Virus record (IMG/VR): IMGVR_UViG_3300022934_000139
Location: 1-27,500 of that record
Strand: one strand, 5' to 3'
Source: a virus
DNA: 27,500 nt
A program made the translations under genes and the position numbers. Shown one piece after another: positions 1-8,012 of this stretch (position 1 is its first letter; each line of letters opens with the position of its first letter). Below the pieces are notes generated by a model. It had not been told where the DNA came from and did not search any database. It was given only the letters and a program-made list of their open reading frames with translations.

Positions 1-207
1 GACACTCGTTGGTATGTTAAATTACATCGTGGGTATCGCTTTGTAACATCTGACGGTACATTTAGTGGTGGTGATGAAAATACAACTGTTTCGTACAACG
101 GTACAGCATACACTTGTTACTTGTGGGAAGGTGCTACTGTAACAGGCGCAAACACTTCACACAATGGTGGCACATCGGTGTCCTTACGTAGAGACAACGG
201 CGTTTGA
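1..207 (+). CDS. C-terminal end of a virion/tail protein (partial)
   Basis: The frame is open from base 1 and ends at TGA 205-207, giving the last 68 residues of a protein whose start lies outside the window. The visible part is rich in Gly, Thr, Ser, Asn and Tyr with alternating polar and hydrophobic residues, as in a beta-structured tail or fibre domain. It is followed 19 bp later by the next gene on the same strand, in what looks like the late virion block. I do not recognise the family; a tail protein is inferred from position and composition only. Confidence 0.6.
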   Translation, partial: DTRWYVKLHRGYRFVTSDGTFSGGDENTTVSYNGTAYTCYLWEGATVTGANTSHNGGTSVSLRRDNGV

Positions 208-226
208 TTAAAACAGGAGAATATCA

Positions 227-985
227 ATGTTAGGCGGTCTATTTAAAGGCTTATTTGGATCAGGCGGTGAAGGCACTGCGGCTCAAGCGGTAAGTCTTGC
301 TAGGCAACGTGCAGGTGATGTTCGCTTTCAACCGTATACAGTACGCACTAGTGCAGGTGAGACTGCTTATGATCCTACCACAGGACAGTACACTACTCAA
401 TTATCTGGTCCACTACAACAGTTATTAACTCAGGCAACCTCAGGTGCGAGTGGGTTATTTCAAGCGGCTAGTGATTTTGACATAAGTGCTCGTGCTGAAG
501 AACTTTTTGGTGAACAAGCACGTTTACTAGAAGATCCATTTGCTCAACAACGTCAACAGACTGCAGAGGCATTATTTAGAACTGGTCGTGGTGGTCTTAG
601 GATTGCCGGTGAAGCCGTAGGCGCAGGAGCAGGTTCTGGTATGGTTCAACCAGAAGCATATGGTCTCTCTCGTGCTCAATCACAGGTATTGGCTAATTTA
701 GTTCCTCAAACACGTCAACAAGCCATTGGCGAGCAACAGGCCTTGCTTGGTATGGGACTACAACAATTAGGTGCAGGACTTAACTTAGCACAACTTGAGA
801 ATACCTTTATGGGCATGGGTCTCACTGCAGAACAAGCTCGTAGTGCCGCAGAACTCTCAGCGGCTAATCTTGAGCTTGCTCCAATGCTTTCTCAAGCACA
901 ACTACAGCAACAATCACGAGGGCAGTCTGCAGGGTTCTTTGGATCACTCCTAGGAGGAGCGATGTCTGGTGGTCTTTTTTCGTAG
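227..985 (+). CDS. Internal virion (core/ejection-type) protein, 252 aa; possible frameshifted extension
   Basis: The ATG at 227 follows a clear ribosome site (caggagaatatca). The N terminus is Gly-rich (LGGLFKGLFGSGGEG). The body is Ala-, Gln- and Leu-rich with helical heptad-like stretches (about residues 75-235), and the C terminus is again Gly-rich. A small Ala/Gln-rich virion protein ahead of two larger ones resembles the T7 gp14-gp15-gp16 order of DNA-ejection proteins, so an ejection role is inferred; no catalytic motif is seen. The normal stop is TAG at 983-985, straight after a run of six T. A +1 shift on that run opens a 34-codon extension ending at 1088, one base before an alternative ATG of the next gene. 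Confidence 0.7.
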   Translation: MLGGLFKGLFGSGGEGTAAQAVSLARQRAGDVRFQPYTVRTSAGETAYDPTTGQYTTQLSGPLQQLLTQATSGASGLFQAASDFDISARAEELFGEQARLLEDPFAQQRQQTAEALFRTGRGGLRIAGEAVGAGAGSGMVQPEAYGLSRAQSQVLANLVPQTRQQAIGEQQALLGMGLQQLGAGLNLAQLENTFMGMGLTAEQARSAAELSAANLELAPMLSQAQLQQQSRGQSAGFFGSLLGGAMSGGLFS

Positions 986-1088
986 CTCCCCCGGTGAGGT
1001 TACTGGCTTAGGGGGCTATGGAGGAACAACAGCAAGTAGTGGATACGATTTCTATCGTAGGCCAACAGCATATATGGGATCATTTTAA
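974..1088 (+). other. Possible +1 frameshift site and C-terminal extension of the 227-985 gene
   Basis: In the gene's own frame the codons are CTT TTT TCG TAG (974-985). Slipping one base forward on the T run gives TTT CGT AGC and so on, open until TAA at 1086-1088. The resulting tail is Gly/Tyr/Ser-rich with an Arg-Arg-Pro near its end, matching the Gly-rich ends of the main protein. TAA at 1086-1088 sits one base from ATG 1090, resembling the tight stop/start coupling of the next two junctions. It could instead be a one-base sequencing or assembly error in the homopolymer, or chance. Confidence 0.4.
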
Positions 1089-2451
1089 AATGGCTAAAGC
1101 AGATACAGTATATAGTCTATTCGGCATGAAGACTCCTCAGCAGGTCGCTCAGGAGCAACTACAGCGTCAACAAGCGTTGATTACAAGGTCAGCTAGAGAC
1201 CCCTACCAGTTAGCCGGTGCATCCTTAGGAGTGGCCTTAGGAAGGCTCTTTGGTGGCCCTAGTAAAGAGATGGAACAAGCTCAGGAAGCTCAAGAGGTCA
1301 TGCGGAACTTTAATGAGTTTGGTGCTGAGGTTGAGAAAGAAGCCTCAGAGCGTGGCATGGCTCCACTCGATGAAGTACAAATGCTGAATCGACGTGCCAA
1401 TGAACTTCAGGCAATGTCAAATCGTTTCTCAGCACTTGGGCAACCTCAAGACGTTGTTCAGAATATGTCCAATGAAGCACTTAAGACACGCTTCTTGGCT
1501 TTGGACAAACAACGTCAACAAGAAAAATTTGAACGAGATACCGCTAAATACGAACTTGATATGCAAGTTGGTCAAGCTCGTCTTAAGGAGCTTCAAAATA
1601 AAGATAAATTAAAACCGGCAGAATTAGCTGAGCTTCAACTGAGAGCTACTCCAGAAAGCTATCAACTGTGGTTACAAGGTAAAGGCACTTTAGAGCCTAA
1701 TCCAAGAGCATTTGCCAGTGAAAAACTTCCTGCGGCTATTAAAATTTGGAATAAATACTCAGAACTTAAAGAACAAGACCCATCAGGAAGTCTTGCAAAT
1801 GAATTTTTAATGGTTAATAAAACAATGAGTCCTTTTATTAGAGACCTAAACGACCGTGTTAGTTTTAGAGACCCTACGGACCCTACTAGAGAACTTGCAA
1901 GTGTTTCTAAAGGAGTAGCACCAAAAGATCAACCAGAACAAGTTGCAAAAGCAGAAGAAGCTAGAACTGTCGCCCGTATTCAAACTGAAAAGAAGTTGAA
2001 TGCTCCTGCTCAATTAGCTAATTTAACTATATTCAGTTCAAGTTTAACTCAATTAAAAAATCATCCGGGTTTTACCAATGCTTTTGGATTAGGCGGTGCC
2101 GCATTAAGCAAAATATCGGGATCAGCGGCGGCGGGAGCCAAAGCAAAATTAGATCAAGTAGATGCTCAATCATTTTTAGCTACTATACCGCAAATGAAAG
2201 GTTTAGGAGCGTTGTCAGATGCTGAGGGATCTAGAGTAACAAGAGCTTTAACATCACTTAGTCAGGAACTTAGTCCTGAAGAAGCCCGAAACGAAATTGA
2301 TGCAGTTTTGGGAATTATAAGTCAAATAGAAGCTCGTATTCAAAATGAAGCATTCTTAACTGTAGAAGAAGTTAGAACACGTCCTTTGGCAATTCCTCAG
2401 CAGGCCCAAAGAACAGCCGGTGGAACCACATATAAGGTTATTAGCCAATGA
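1018..2451 (+). CDS. Internal virion protein, 477 aa (T7 gp15-like position)
   Basis: This large protein has no recognised catalytic motif. It is rich in Gln, Glu, Lys and Ala, with long helical, probably coiled-coil stretches at about residues 75-215 and 400-450, and a Gly/Ala-rich segment near residues 355-375. It lies between two other large virion proteins, and its TGA overlaps the ATG of the next gene (ATGA), so translation is probably coupled. The start is uncertain. ATG 1018 has only a GGGGG run 2 bases upstream, while ATG 1090 (giving 453 aa) would follow the end of the possible frameshifted extension by one base. From roughly base 1540 to 2440 the codons are more AT-rich than in the flanking genes. 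A DNA-ejection or core role is inferred from context. Confidence 0.6.
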   Translation: MEEQQQVVDTISIVGQQHIWDHFKMAKADTVYSLFGMKTPQQVAQEQLQRQQALITRSARDPYQLAGASLGVALGRLFGGPSKEMEQAQEAQEVMRNFNEFGAEVEKEASERGMAPLDEVQMLNRRANELQAMSNRFSALGQPQDVVQNMSNEALKTRFLALDKQRQQEKFERDTAKYELDMQVGQARLKELQNKDKLKPAELAELQLRATPESYQLWLQGKGTLEPNPRAFASEKLPAAIKIWNKYSELKEQDPSGSLANEFLMVNKTMSPFIRDLNDRVSFRDPTDPTRELASVSKGVAPKDQPEQVAKAEEARTVARIQTEKKLNAPAQLANLTIFSSSLTQLKNHPGFTNAFGLGGAALSKISGSAAAGAKAKLDQVDAQSFLATIPQMKGLGALSDAEGSRVTRALTSLSQELSPEEARNEIDAVLGIISQIEARIQNEAFLTVEEVRTRPLAIPQQAQRTAGGTTYKVISQ

Positions 2452-4445
2452 AGTATGAAATCAACGGACGCATAATTGAAACTGAAGGGCCACTGACAGA
2501 AGAACAAATTGATGCGATTGCCGCTGATATGCGTACTCTGTATGGAGGTTTTGATCCTGATGTTCCTACGACAGACAACCTAACAACTCCTGAGGCTCCA
2601 TTCCCAGAAGCAGGAGAGCCTACATTCGGTCAACAGGTTGTCCAAGAGCTTCCTACGATCACTGGAGGTGGTTTAGGAATGGTTGGGATGGCTACTGGTG
2701 GGCCATTGGTTGCTATGCCGTTTGCAGGTGCAGGTGGTGTTGCAGGAGGAATGTTACGTGACATTATCCAAGGGAAACCCTTTGACCTTGCTAATTTAGC
2801 ATCTGAGGGACTAGCTCAAGCCGCCTTTGAAGGTGGTGGTTCATTAGCTGTTGATATCGGCGGCAATATCGTCAGATATGCTCCAGATGTCCTTAAGGCT
2901 TTCAATATCAGCCAAGGTGTTGATCCTATGCAAGCGGCTACTCAGCTAATGCGTCAGGGTGCTCCTACAGCAGGAACTATTGAATCCAAAAGGTCAACTC
3001 AGGAAATCCTTCAGGCAGGTGTTCCTAGTTCAATACCCGGACAACAAGTCACAGCAACACTCAGTCGTGGACAGACAGGACAAGCAGGGCCAATGGCTCG
3101 CCTGTTTGAGTCTCTGGGTGCGATTGGTCTCCTAGGACAAGGTGTCTTTCAACGTAATGCTGAACAAATTGACACAATTCTACAGACTAACATGAATACA
3201 ATCCTTGAGGGTTTCTCAGGACGTGTACGGACAACCTCAGAGATTGGTGAGGCATTTATTGATACAATCAATACTGCTAAACGTGCTCTGTCTGACAACT
3301 ACGGTGCTGAACTTTCAACCATTCAAAACTCATTCCGTACTGGTTACGTAAATACTCAATCACTAAAAGCACGGGTATCAGGATTACTTAAGTCTGCCTC
3401 TAAAGCCTCTGAATCAGGAAAACCTACACTTCTTGAGGACGCTACAGTAGCTGAGATGCGTTCTATCCTAGACTTACCTGACAGTGTATCTGGAGATGCC
3501 CTCCTAGGCGTTCTTAAGCGTCTCTCAGGACGTTCTTCAGCACTCCTAGAGAAGGGTACTACGGGGTACAATAGCGTCGCCTCAGCGGAGATTACGGACT
3601 TCCTGACGAATACCTTTAGACCGTTTGTTGACAAACAACTCAAGGCAATTGATCCTGAGGCATTTGGTCGGTATCAGACACTCAATTCTAACTACGCTAA
3701 TTCAACTGCGGCCTTAACTCCATCTCTGCTTAAAGCGGCGGCTAAGAGAGGACAACAGGAAAACTTTAGTGGTGTAGGTGCTTTGCTTGTAGAGACTAAC
3801 AACCCAGAGTACGTCAAGAAGGCATTCCAAGCATTACAGGAAGCCAAGAAAGTCAATAAAGATCTGAACGTCATCGATGCAATGGATGCTCTACGCCAAG
3901 GTTACCTTTTGAAACTCGTTGGTGGAGAAAGTCGTGACCTTAGTCAACTTGTGAAAGCCGCTGAAAGACTTAAATCAAACCCTAAGCAACAAGAGGTGTT
4001 TGATGAAGTCTTAGGTGCTTCTGCACCGGGTGTTCAAAAGATGCTCAATGCGGCCTTTGATGCAAGCCAAGGTGACTCTGTTGGTGCCTTGTCGTTAATG
4101 CTACGTGGACAGGAAAGCCAATCTTTACGTACAATCGTACAGGCAGGTGGTGCAGGTCTTATTGCAGGTACAGGAGGGACGTTTACTGATCTAGCACTCG
4201 CGGCGGCAGTCCTAGGCACACCTAGGTTATTCGCTAAGATGGCTTTGAAACCTTCTGCCGTCAACAAACTACTTCAGCTTGACAAAGCATCGCGTAATAT
4301 GAAGCCTAAGATGATTGCGGCAAACCTTGGTCGTATTGCGAATGAGGCAGGGATTGATCTTGAGAAAGAGATTGAGTCTTACCTACGTCAACTGAGTGAA
4401 GCAGAAGCCCAAGCACAACAGATACAGCAGGTGGTCGGACAGTAA
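2448..4445 (+). CDS. Large internal virion protein, 665 aa
   Basis: The start ATG overlaps the previous stop (ATGA) and the stop TAA overlaps the next start (TAATG). The N terminus (MKYEINGRIIETEGPLTEEQ) is of a kind common on large phage virion/ejection proteins. A Gly/Ala/Met-rich hydrophobic stretch spans about residues 63-105 and could contact membrane. A long helical region follows, with a second Ala/Gly-rich hydrophobic patch at about 562-590 and a Gln/Glu-rich C terminus. I see no lytic transglycosylase or peptidase motif. Position and architecture suit a DNA-ejection protein like T7 gp15 or gp16, but the exact homology is not recognised. Confidence 0.6.
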   Translation: MKYEINGRIIETEGPLTEEQIDAIAADMRTLYGGFDPDVPTTDNLTTPEAPFPEAGEPTFGQQVVQELPTITGGGLGMVGMATGGPLVAMPFAGAGGVAGGMLRDIIQGKPFDLANLASEGLAQAAFEGGGSLAVDIGGNIVRYAPDVLKAFNISQGVDPMQAATQLMRQGAPTAGTIESKRSTQEILQAGVPSSIPGQQVTATLSRGQTGQAGPMARLFESLGAIGLLGQGVFQRNAEQIDTILQTNMNTILEGFSGRVRTTSEIGEAFIDTINTAKRALSDNYGAELSTIQNSFRTGYVNTQSLKARVSGLLKSASKASESGKPTLLEDATVAEMRSILDLPDSVSGDALLGVLKRLSGRSSALLEKGTTGYNSVASAEITDFLTNTFRPFVDKQLKAIDPEAFGRYQTLNSNYANSTAALTPSLLKAAAKRGQQENFSGVGALLVETNNPEYVKKAFQALQEAKKVNKDLNVIDAMDALRQGYLLKLVGGESRDLSQLVKAAERLKSNPKQQEVFDEVLGASAPGVQKMLNAAFDASQGDSVGALSLMLRGQESQSLRTIVQAGGAGLIAGTGGTFTDLALAAAVLGTPRLFAKMALKPSAVNKLLQLDKASRNMKPKMIAANLGRIANEAGIDLEKEIESYLRQLSEAEAQAQQIQQVVGQ

Positions 4446-6271
4446 TGGCAAGTTACCTAGATACCTATCGTCAAAATTTAGCCAAAGTTCAACAAGAGTT
4501 TGACACAGGTAATCGTGGACTTTTTGATTACGTCTTAGGAACTGCCGCTTATGGCCTTGGTAAACCTGCGGCTGATCTTGTAGGTGTGCCAATTGGTTAC
4601 GCGATGGGTGCAATCCCTGATTTTGTCAAACAAGGAGCTTTAGAAGCCTCTAGGACAGCCGGTCTTCCTGAAGCCGCACAGTATGTCGGTCAGAAGATTG
4701 ACGAATATGTCCCTGAGGATGTTCAACGGCGTGTTGGTGAAGCAACAATGTTTGCTGAAGCATTGCCAATGTTCCGTGGTTTAGGCATCTTAAGAGACCC
4801 TGCGGCAAAGGGTATGTTTACATCTAGTGGTGAAGTCTATAAGAAAGGTAATTATCGCCCAGAAGACGTGCCGTTAAACAGTGTAGAGTCTTTAGTCGCC
4901 TCTGGTATTGATATGATACCTTTAGAGCGTTTTGCCGACACAACCATCAAAGGAATGACCCCGCAACAGTTAGTGACCAACGCAGGAAACATTTATAAGA
5001 AAGCCAAGGGAACTCTTGAGTGGGGTGGGAAAGGTATTGGCCGTGTAGCTAATCTTATGTTCAATCCAACAGCCCGTGCGTTATACACTGAGCGTGGGAT
5101 ATCTCCAGTATTCAACACTTACTATAAAATGTACAAACAAGCTGAGGCCGCAGGAGATGCAACTGCCGCTAATCAAGCCTTAGAACTTGCTCAGTCTCAA
5201 ATGCAACAAATGGCTAACATTAAGAAGCAAGCAGGGCAAGTTACTCGTGGTGAAGATGCCACTAAAGACTTTATTAATGCGGCTACTGATCCTGATGCAC
5301 CTAGTGGGTTCTTTAATGCAGGAGAGGCAGGAAAAGGTTGGTATCATGATTCAACTTCTCAAGCAAAGTCTGTCTACCGTGGGATTGACAAAGCAGACTC
5401 CGATTATATTGAAGATCATATCATGCGGGTCTGGAAAGCAGATCCTAACAAGACTGAAGTAATCGTCAAAACTCCACGTTCAGACTACACAGGAAATCAT
5501 TTTAATGATGTTCTTGGGAGAAACACTAATGTATCTCGTGTAGCTGAATTATTCGCTGATAAAGATGGAAACTTTGTTGCTTTTAACTCTGGTGAAGAAT
5601 TAGCAGAACGTATTGAGCAACTTAATAAATCAGCAACAACATATCAGAAGTCGAGAGGAGCTAACAAACCGGGTGATCCTAAGCGTGATCCACTTACAGG
5701 TAAAAAAGAAAGCAAGCTCTTTAGTATCATGAAGACTGAAGATGATGGTGTGTGGCTTCAGATGTCTAAAGCAGGAACCGCTAAAGTAGAAGGCGGTGTC
5801 AATATGCTTATTAAAGTTGATGTCAATGGAAATCTAACTGGTGTTATGTCTGACCTTCATGACTTCTACGAAAAACTGCCAACCGGCAAACTTGCAAGTA
5901 AGCTTGGCATCAAAGGTGTGCCTGATGTTCCTAATGTTCCATTGATGATGGCATTACCTAAGAACGTGATTGCTGTTAGCCCTCCAATGCAGACCAATGT
6001 AGTTTCGATTACAGGAAAGACCTTCAATCAAAAAACTAAAGATGCTATGGGATTAAAACAAACTGACACTACCCCCACCCCTGAGGCCGCTATGAAAGCC
6101 GCTGTGAGGGATCGTGTGGAGGCCACAGGACAGATTAAAGCATCCACTGGAGAAACTCTAAGGGAATCTCTACCTGTCGCTCAGAATGTTGCATTAGTAG
6201 GTGGTGGGGTTGCTTCTAATTTAGAAGAAGATCCGTTTGCTTACGATCCAGATCTTTTCGGTAGTCCATAA
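4445..6271 (+). CDS. Large virion-associated protein, 608 aa, last gene of the late block
   Basis: ATG 4445 shares its A with the preceding TAA stop. The N-terminal 100 residues are helical with a Gly/Ala/Pro-rich hydrophobic segment (about 26-55) that could associate with membrane. The middle (about 285-470) is more globular and mixed alpha/beta, with many Lys and Asp residues. The C terminus is acidic. It is the last gene before the convergent junction with the leftward operon. I do not recognise a family. By position it would match the largest ejection protein in T7-like phages, but it is about half the length of T7 gp16 and no transglycosylase motif is visible. Confidence 0.55.
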   Translation: MASYLDTYRQNLAKVQQEFDTGNRGLFDYVLGTAAYGLGKPAADLVGVPIGYAMGAIPDFVKQGALEASRTAGLPEAAQYVGQKIDEYVPEDVQRRVGEATMFAEALPMFRGLGILRDPAAKGMFTSSGEVYKKGNYRPEDVPLNSVESLVASGIDMIPLERFADTTIKGMTPQQLVTNAGNIYKKAKGTLEWGGKGIGRVANLMFNPTARALYTERGISPVFNTYYKMYKQAEAAGDATAANQALELAQSQMQQMANIKKQAGQVTRGEDATKDFINAATDPDAPSGFFNAGEAGKGWYHDSTSQAKSVYRGIDKADSDYIEDHIMRVWKADPNKTEVIVKTPRSDYTGNHFNDVLGRNTNVSRVAELFADKDGNFVAFNSGEELAERIEQLNKSATTYQKSRGANKPGDPKRDPLTGKKESKLFSIMKTEDDGVWLQMSKAGTAKVEGGVNMLIKVDVNGNLTGVMSDLHDFYEKLPTGKLASKLGIKGVPDVPNVPLMMALPKNVIAVSPPMQTNVVSITGKTFNQKTKDAMGLKQTDTTPTPEAAMKAAVRDRVEATGQIKASTGETLRESLPVAQNVALVGGGVASNLEEDPFAYDPDLFGSP

Positions 6272-6293
6272 AAATAAGCCCTCCTAAGAGGGC
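6271..6293 (-). terminator. Rho-independent terminator of the leftward operon
   Basis: GCCCTC (6278-6283) pairs with GAGGGC (6288-6293) around a CTAA loop. Read on the minus strand the hairpin is followed by TTATTTTT, a proper U-tract, while the plus-strand side has no U-run. It therefore terminates transcription arriving from the right, just before it would enter the late genes antisense. The stem alone may slow plus-strand transcription at the end of the 608-aa gene. Confidence 0.8.
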
Positions 6294-6313
6294 CAAAGAG
6301 TCACACCCAACCC

Positions 6314-6499
6314 CTACTCAAAAATGTCGTAGATATCCCCTATCATAATTTTAACAAAAGGGATGTTAATTACGAATCCATCAAAGAAGTACACATTAGC
6401 ATCCTCAATGTCTTCTCCTTCCTTCCAACCTAACACAGGTTGACTTTGGACTGTCTCTGCAGACAGCCCGAATACATTATGGAACCTAGCGGTAACCAT
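6314..6499 (-). CDS. Small hypothetical protein, 61 aa
   Basis: The start ATG 6497-6499 follows a strong ribosome site (AAGGAGGTCT) and overlaps the stop of the upstream small gene (TAATG). The product is acidic and hydrophobic toward the C terminus (Ile/Phe/Val-rich, ending in Asp-Ile-Phe-Glu). It is the last gene of the leftward operon, 21 bp before the terminator. No family is recognised. Confidence 0.7.
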   Translation of the reverse strand: MVTARFHNVFGLSAETVQSQPVLGWKEGEDIEDANVYFFDGFVINIPFVKIMIGDIYDIFE

Positions 6500-6657
6500 T
6501 AGACCTCCTTAGCCTTATACATATGCCTACCGTTGCCGGTGTATTTTGATGCACAGCCTGTCTTCATATACGCTTGGTTGATTGCATCATCAGCACTCAT
6601 GGCTCGATAGACTCCCATGAATCTATTCTCGCAGTATACTTCATAATATCTTACCAT
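6499..6657 (-). CDS. Small hypothetical protein, 52 aa
   Basis: ATG 6655-6657 overlaps the end of nrdB (the TGG TAA end contains ATGG) and TAA 6499-6501 overlaps the ATG of the next gene. The protein begins MVRYYEVYCENRFMGVYRAM, is basic near its C terminus and has a plausible alpha/beta character. The gene fills the gap between nrdB and the last operon gene exactly, which supports it as real. The function is unknown. Confidence 0.65.
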   Translation of the reverse strand: MVRYYEVYCENRFMGVYRAMSADDAINQAYMKTGCASKYTGNGRHMYKAKEV

Positions 6658-7601
6658 CCCCAAGTCCCCGTCATGCCTTGTGCATTGTAGTCCGTTACAC
6701 GCTTCTCAAAGAAATTAGAAATAGAACTACCTCCAAGCAGTTCTTCCATCCACGGTAGAGGGTTCTCCTTAACCTTCCAGTTCGTCTTGAGACCAAGTTG
6801 GAGTAAACGTCTGTCTGCGAGGTAGCGAATGTACTGCTTGACATCTGCCGCCGTGAGACCTTCCAAGTCACCCATCTCATACGCAAGATCAATAACCTTG
6901 TCTTCCAACTTGACTGCAGTCCTAAACATTTCGTATATATCTTTCTTGAAATCATCATTCACTACTCGTGGGTGCTCATCACAGAACTCCCTAAACAACT
7001 TAGCCATTCCCTCTGCGTGTTGGCTTTCATCGCGTACAGACCACTCAACGACTGTACACATCCCCGGCATCTTACCGTATCTTTGGTAGTTCAATAGCAT
7101 TGCAAATGCACTGAACAAGCTCATACCTTCATTGACGACTGATCGAGCGATTGCCAGAGCAGTGCCTTGGTGTGAATGTACGTCAATATCGGACATGAAC
7201 TCCACTTTTGCAGACATTTGCTGATACTCAAGGAACGTACTAAACTCCTCCTCAGGTAACCCTAATGTGTCATTCAGGAGAGCGTAGGCTCTTTGGTGGA
7301 TGAACTCTCGACTTGCAAAGGCCGTAAGCATCGCCCTGATCTCATTGTTCTTAAACTTGGGTATATAATACTCCAAGTAGTTTGTTCCCACCGCAACGTC
7401 ACTTTGCGTAAAAAGCCGCAGGATCTGGGTGATATGGTGTTTCTCTTTCTCCGATAGCTTACCGGACTTCCAATGGTTGACATCTGTCTGCAGTTCCAGT
7501 TCATCTTCAATCCAATGTATCCTTTCGTGTTCTGTGGCGTACTTGACTGCCCACGGATATGCAAATGGTTTGTAGGTCGTGTTTAGTTCTAATAAGCTCA
7601 T
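6651..7601 (-). CDS. nrdB: Class Ia ribonucleotide reductase beta subunit (NrdB), 316 aa
   Basis: NrdB holds the di-iron site and stable tyrosyl radical that start reduction of ribonucleotides by NrdA, supplying dNTPs for phage replication. The expected ligands are visible with E. coli-like spacing: D68, E99, H102 (EFIH), E158, E192 and H195 (RDESQH). The radical tyrosine is Y106, four residues after H102 as in E. coli (H118/Y122), so this looks like a tyrosyl-radical enzyme rather than a Mn/Fe Tyr-less type. The C-terminal tail (SNFFEKRVTDY onward) is the usual NrdA-docking peptide region. At 316 aa it is shorter than E. coli NrdB, as in many phages. The start ATG overlaps the end of the upstream 72-aa gene. 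It lies in the same operon as nrdA, separated by two small genes. Confidence 0.95.
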   Translation of the reverse strand: MSLLELNTTYKPFAYPWAVKYATEHERIHWIEDELELQTDVNHWKSGKLSEKEKHHITQILRLFTQSDVAVGTNYLEYYIPKFKNNEIRAMLTAFASREFIHQRAYALLNDTLGLPEEEFSTFLEYQQMSAKVEFMSDIDVHSHQGTALAIARSVVNEGMSLFSAFAMLLNYQRYGKMPGMCTVVEWSVRDESQHAEGMAKLFREFCDEHPRVVNDDFKKDIYEMFRTAVKLEDKVIDLAYEMGDLEGLTAADVKQYIRYLADRRLLQLGLKTNWKVKENPLPWMEELLGGSSISNFFEKRVTDYNAQGMTGTWGW

Positions 7602-7816
7602 ACTAATCGTGTCTCTCTTGTTTTTTCTTCAGCTTCTTTTAAATAATGTACAGTTTTGTAGCGAACATAAGCACCTAAACATTCTATTAGGTCTTTAGCT
7701 AGTTGTTCACGTTGTGGAGCTAAAGATGCAAAATCTGTATTGGTTAAACTTTCTTCAAGACAGTAGATGTTTTGAACCATCTTATCAATCTCATCTGCGT
7801 TTAATTTCTCATACAT
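7598..7816 (-). CDS. Small hypothetical protein between nrdA and nrdB, 72 aa
   Basis: I chose ATG 7814-7816, nine bases after AAGGAG. A TTG two codons earlier is too close to that site. The protein (MYEKLNADEIDKMVQNIYCL at its start) is helical and charged, with a Lys/Glu/Arg-rich C terminus. Its stop region overlaps the start of nrdB, and its start overlaps the stop of the 67-aa gene upstream. A role linked to the reductase is possible from position only; no family is recognised. Confidence 0.7.
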   Translation of the reverse strand: MYEKLNADEIDKMVQNIYCLEESLTNTDFASLAPQREQLAKDLIECLGAYVRYKTVHYLKEAEEKTRETRLV

Positions 7817-8012
7817 CTTCAATATCTCCTTGGTTCTGATAGATTACATTCATCAGATTATTATTATGGTAAATCAAACGATCCACCTCCGACTGCAGAG
7901 CACTCACGTGCTCATAACAGTCATTCAGTATGCGTTTATTAAATGGATCAGAGTCCTTGATTAAACTCAAGCGTTTCACAAGGGTGTCTGATGTTTCCTT
8001 TAGCCCTGACAT
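7809..8012 (-). CDS. Small helical hypothetical protein downstream of nrdA, 67 aa
   Basis: ATG 8010-8012 follows AGAGGAG with eight-base spacing; a GTG at 8021 is less likely. The start lies inside the end of nrdA, which suggests translational coupling. The product is mostly helical with a heptad-like Leu/Val/Ile pattern (about residues 10-60), compatible with a short coiled coil. The function is unknown. Confidence 0.65.
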   Translation of the reverse strand: MSGLKETSDTLVKRLSLIKDSDPFNKRILNDCYEHVSALQSEVDRLIYHNNNLMNVIYQNQGDIEDV

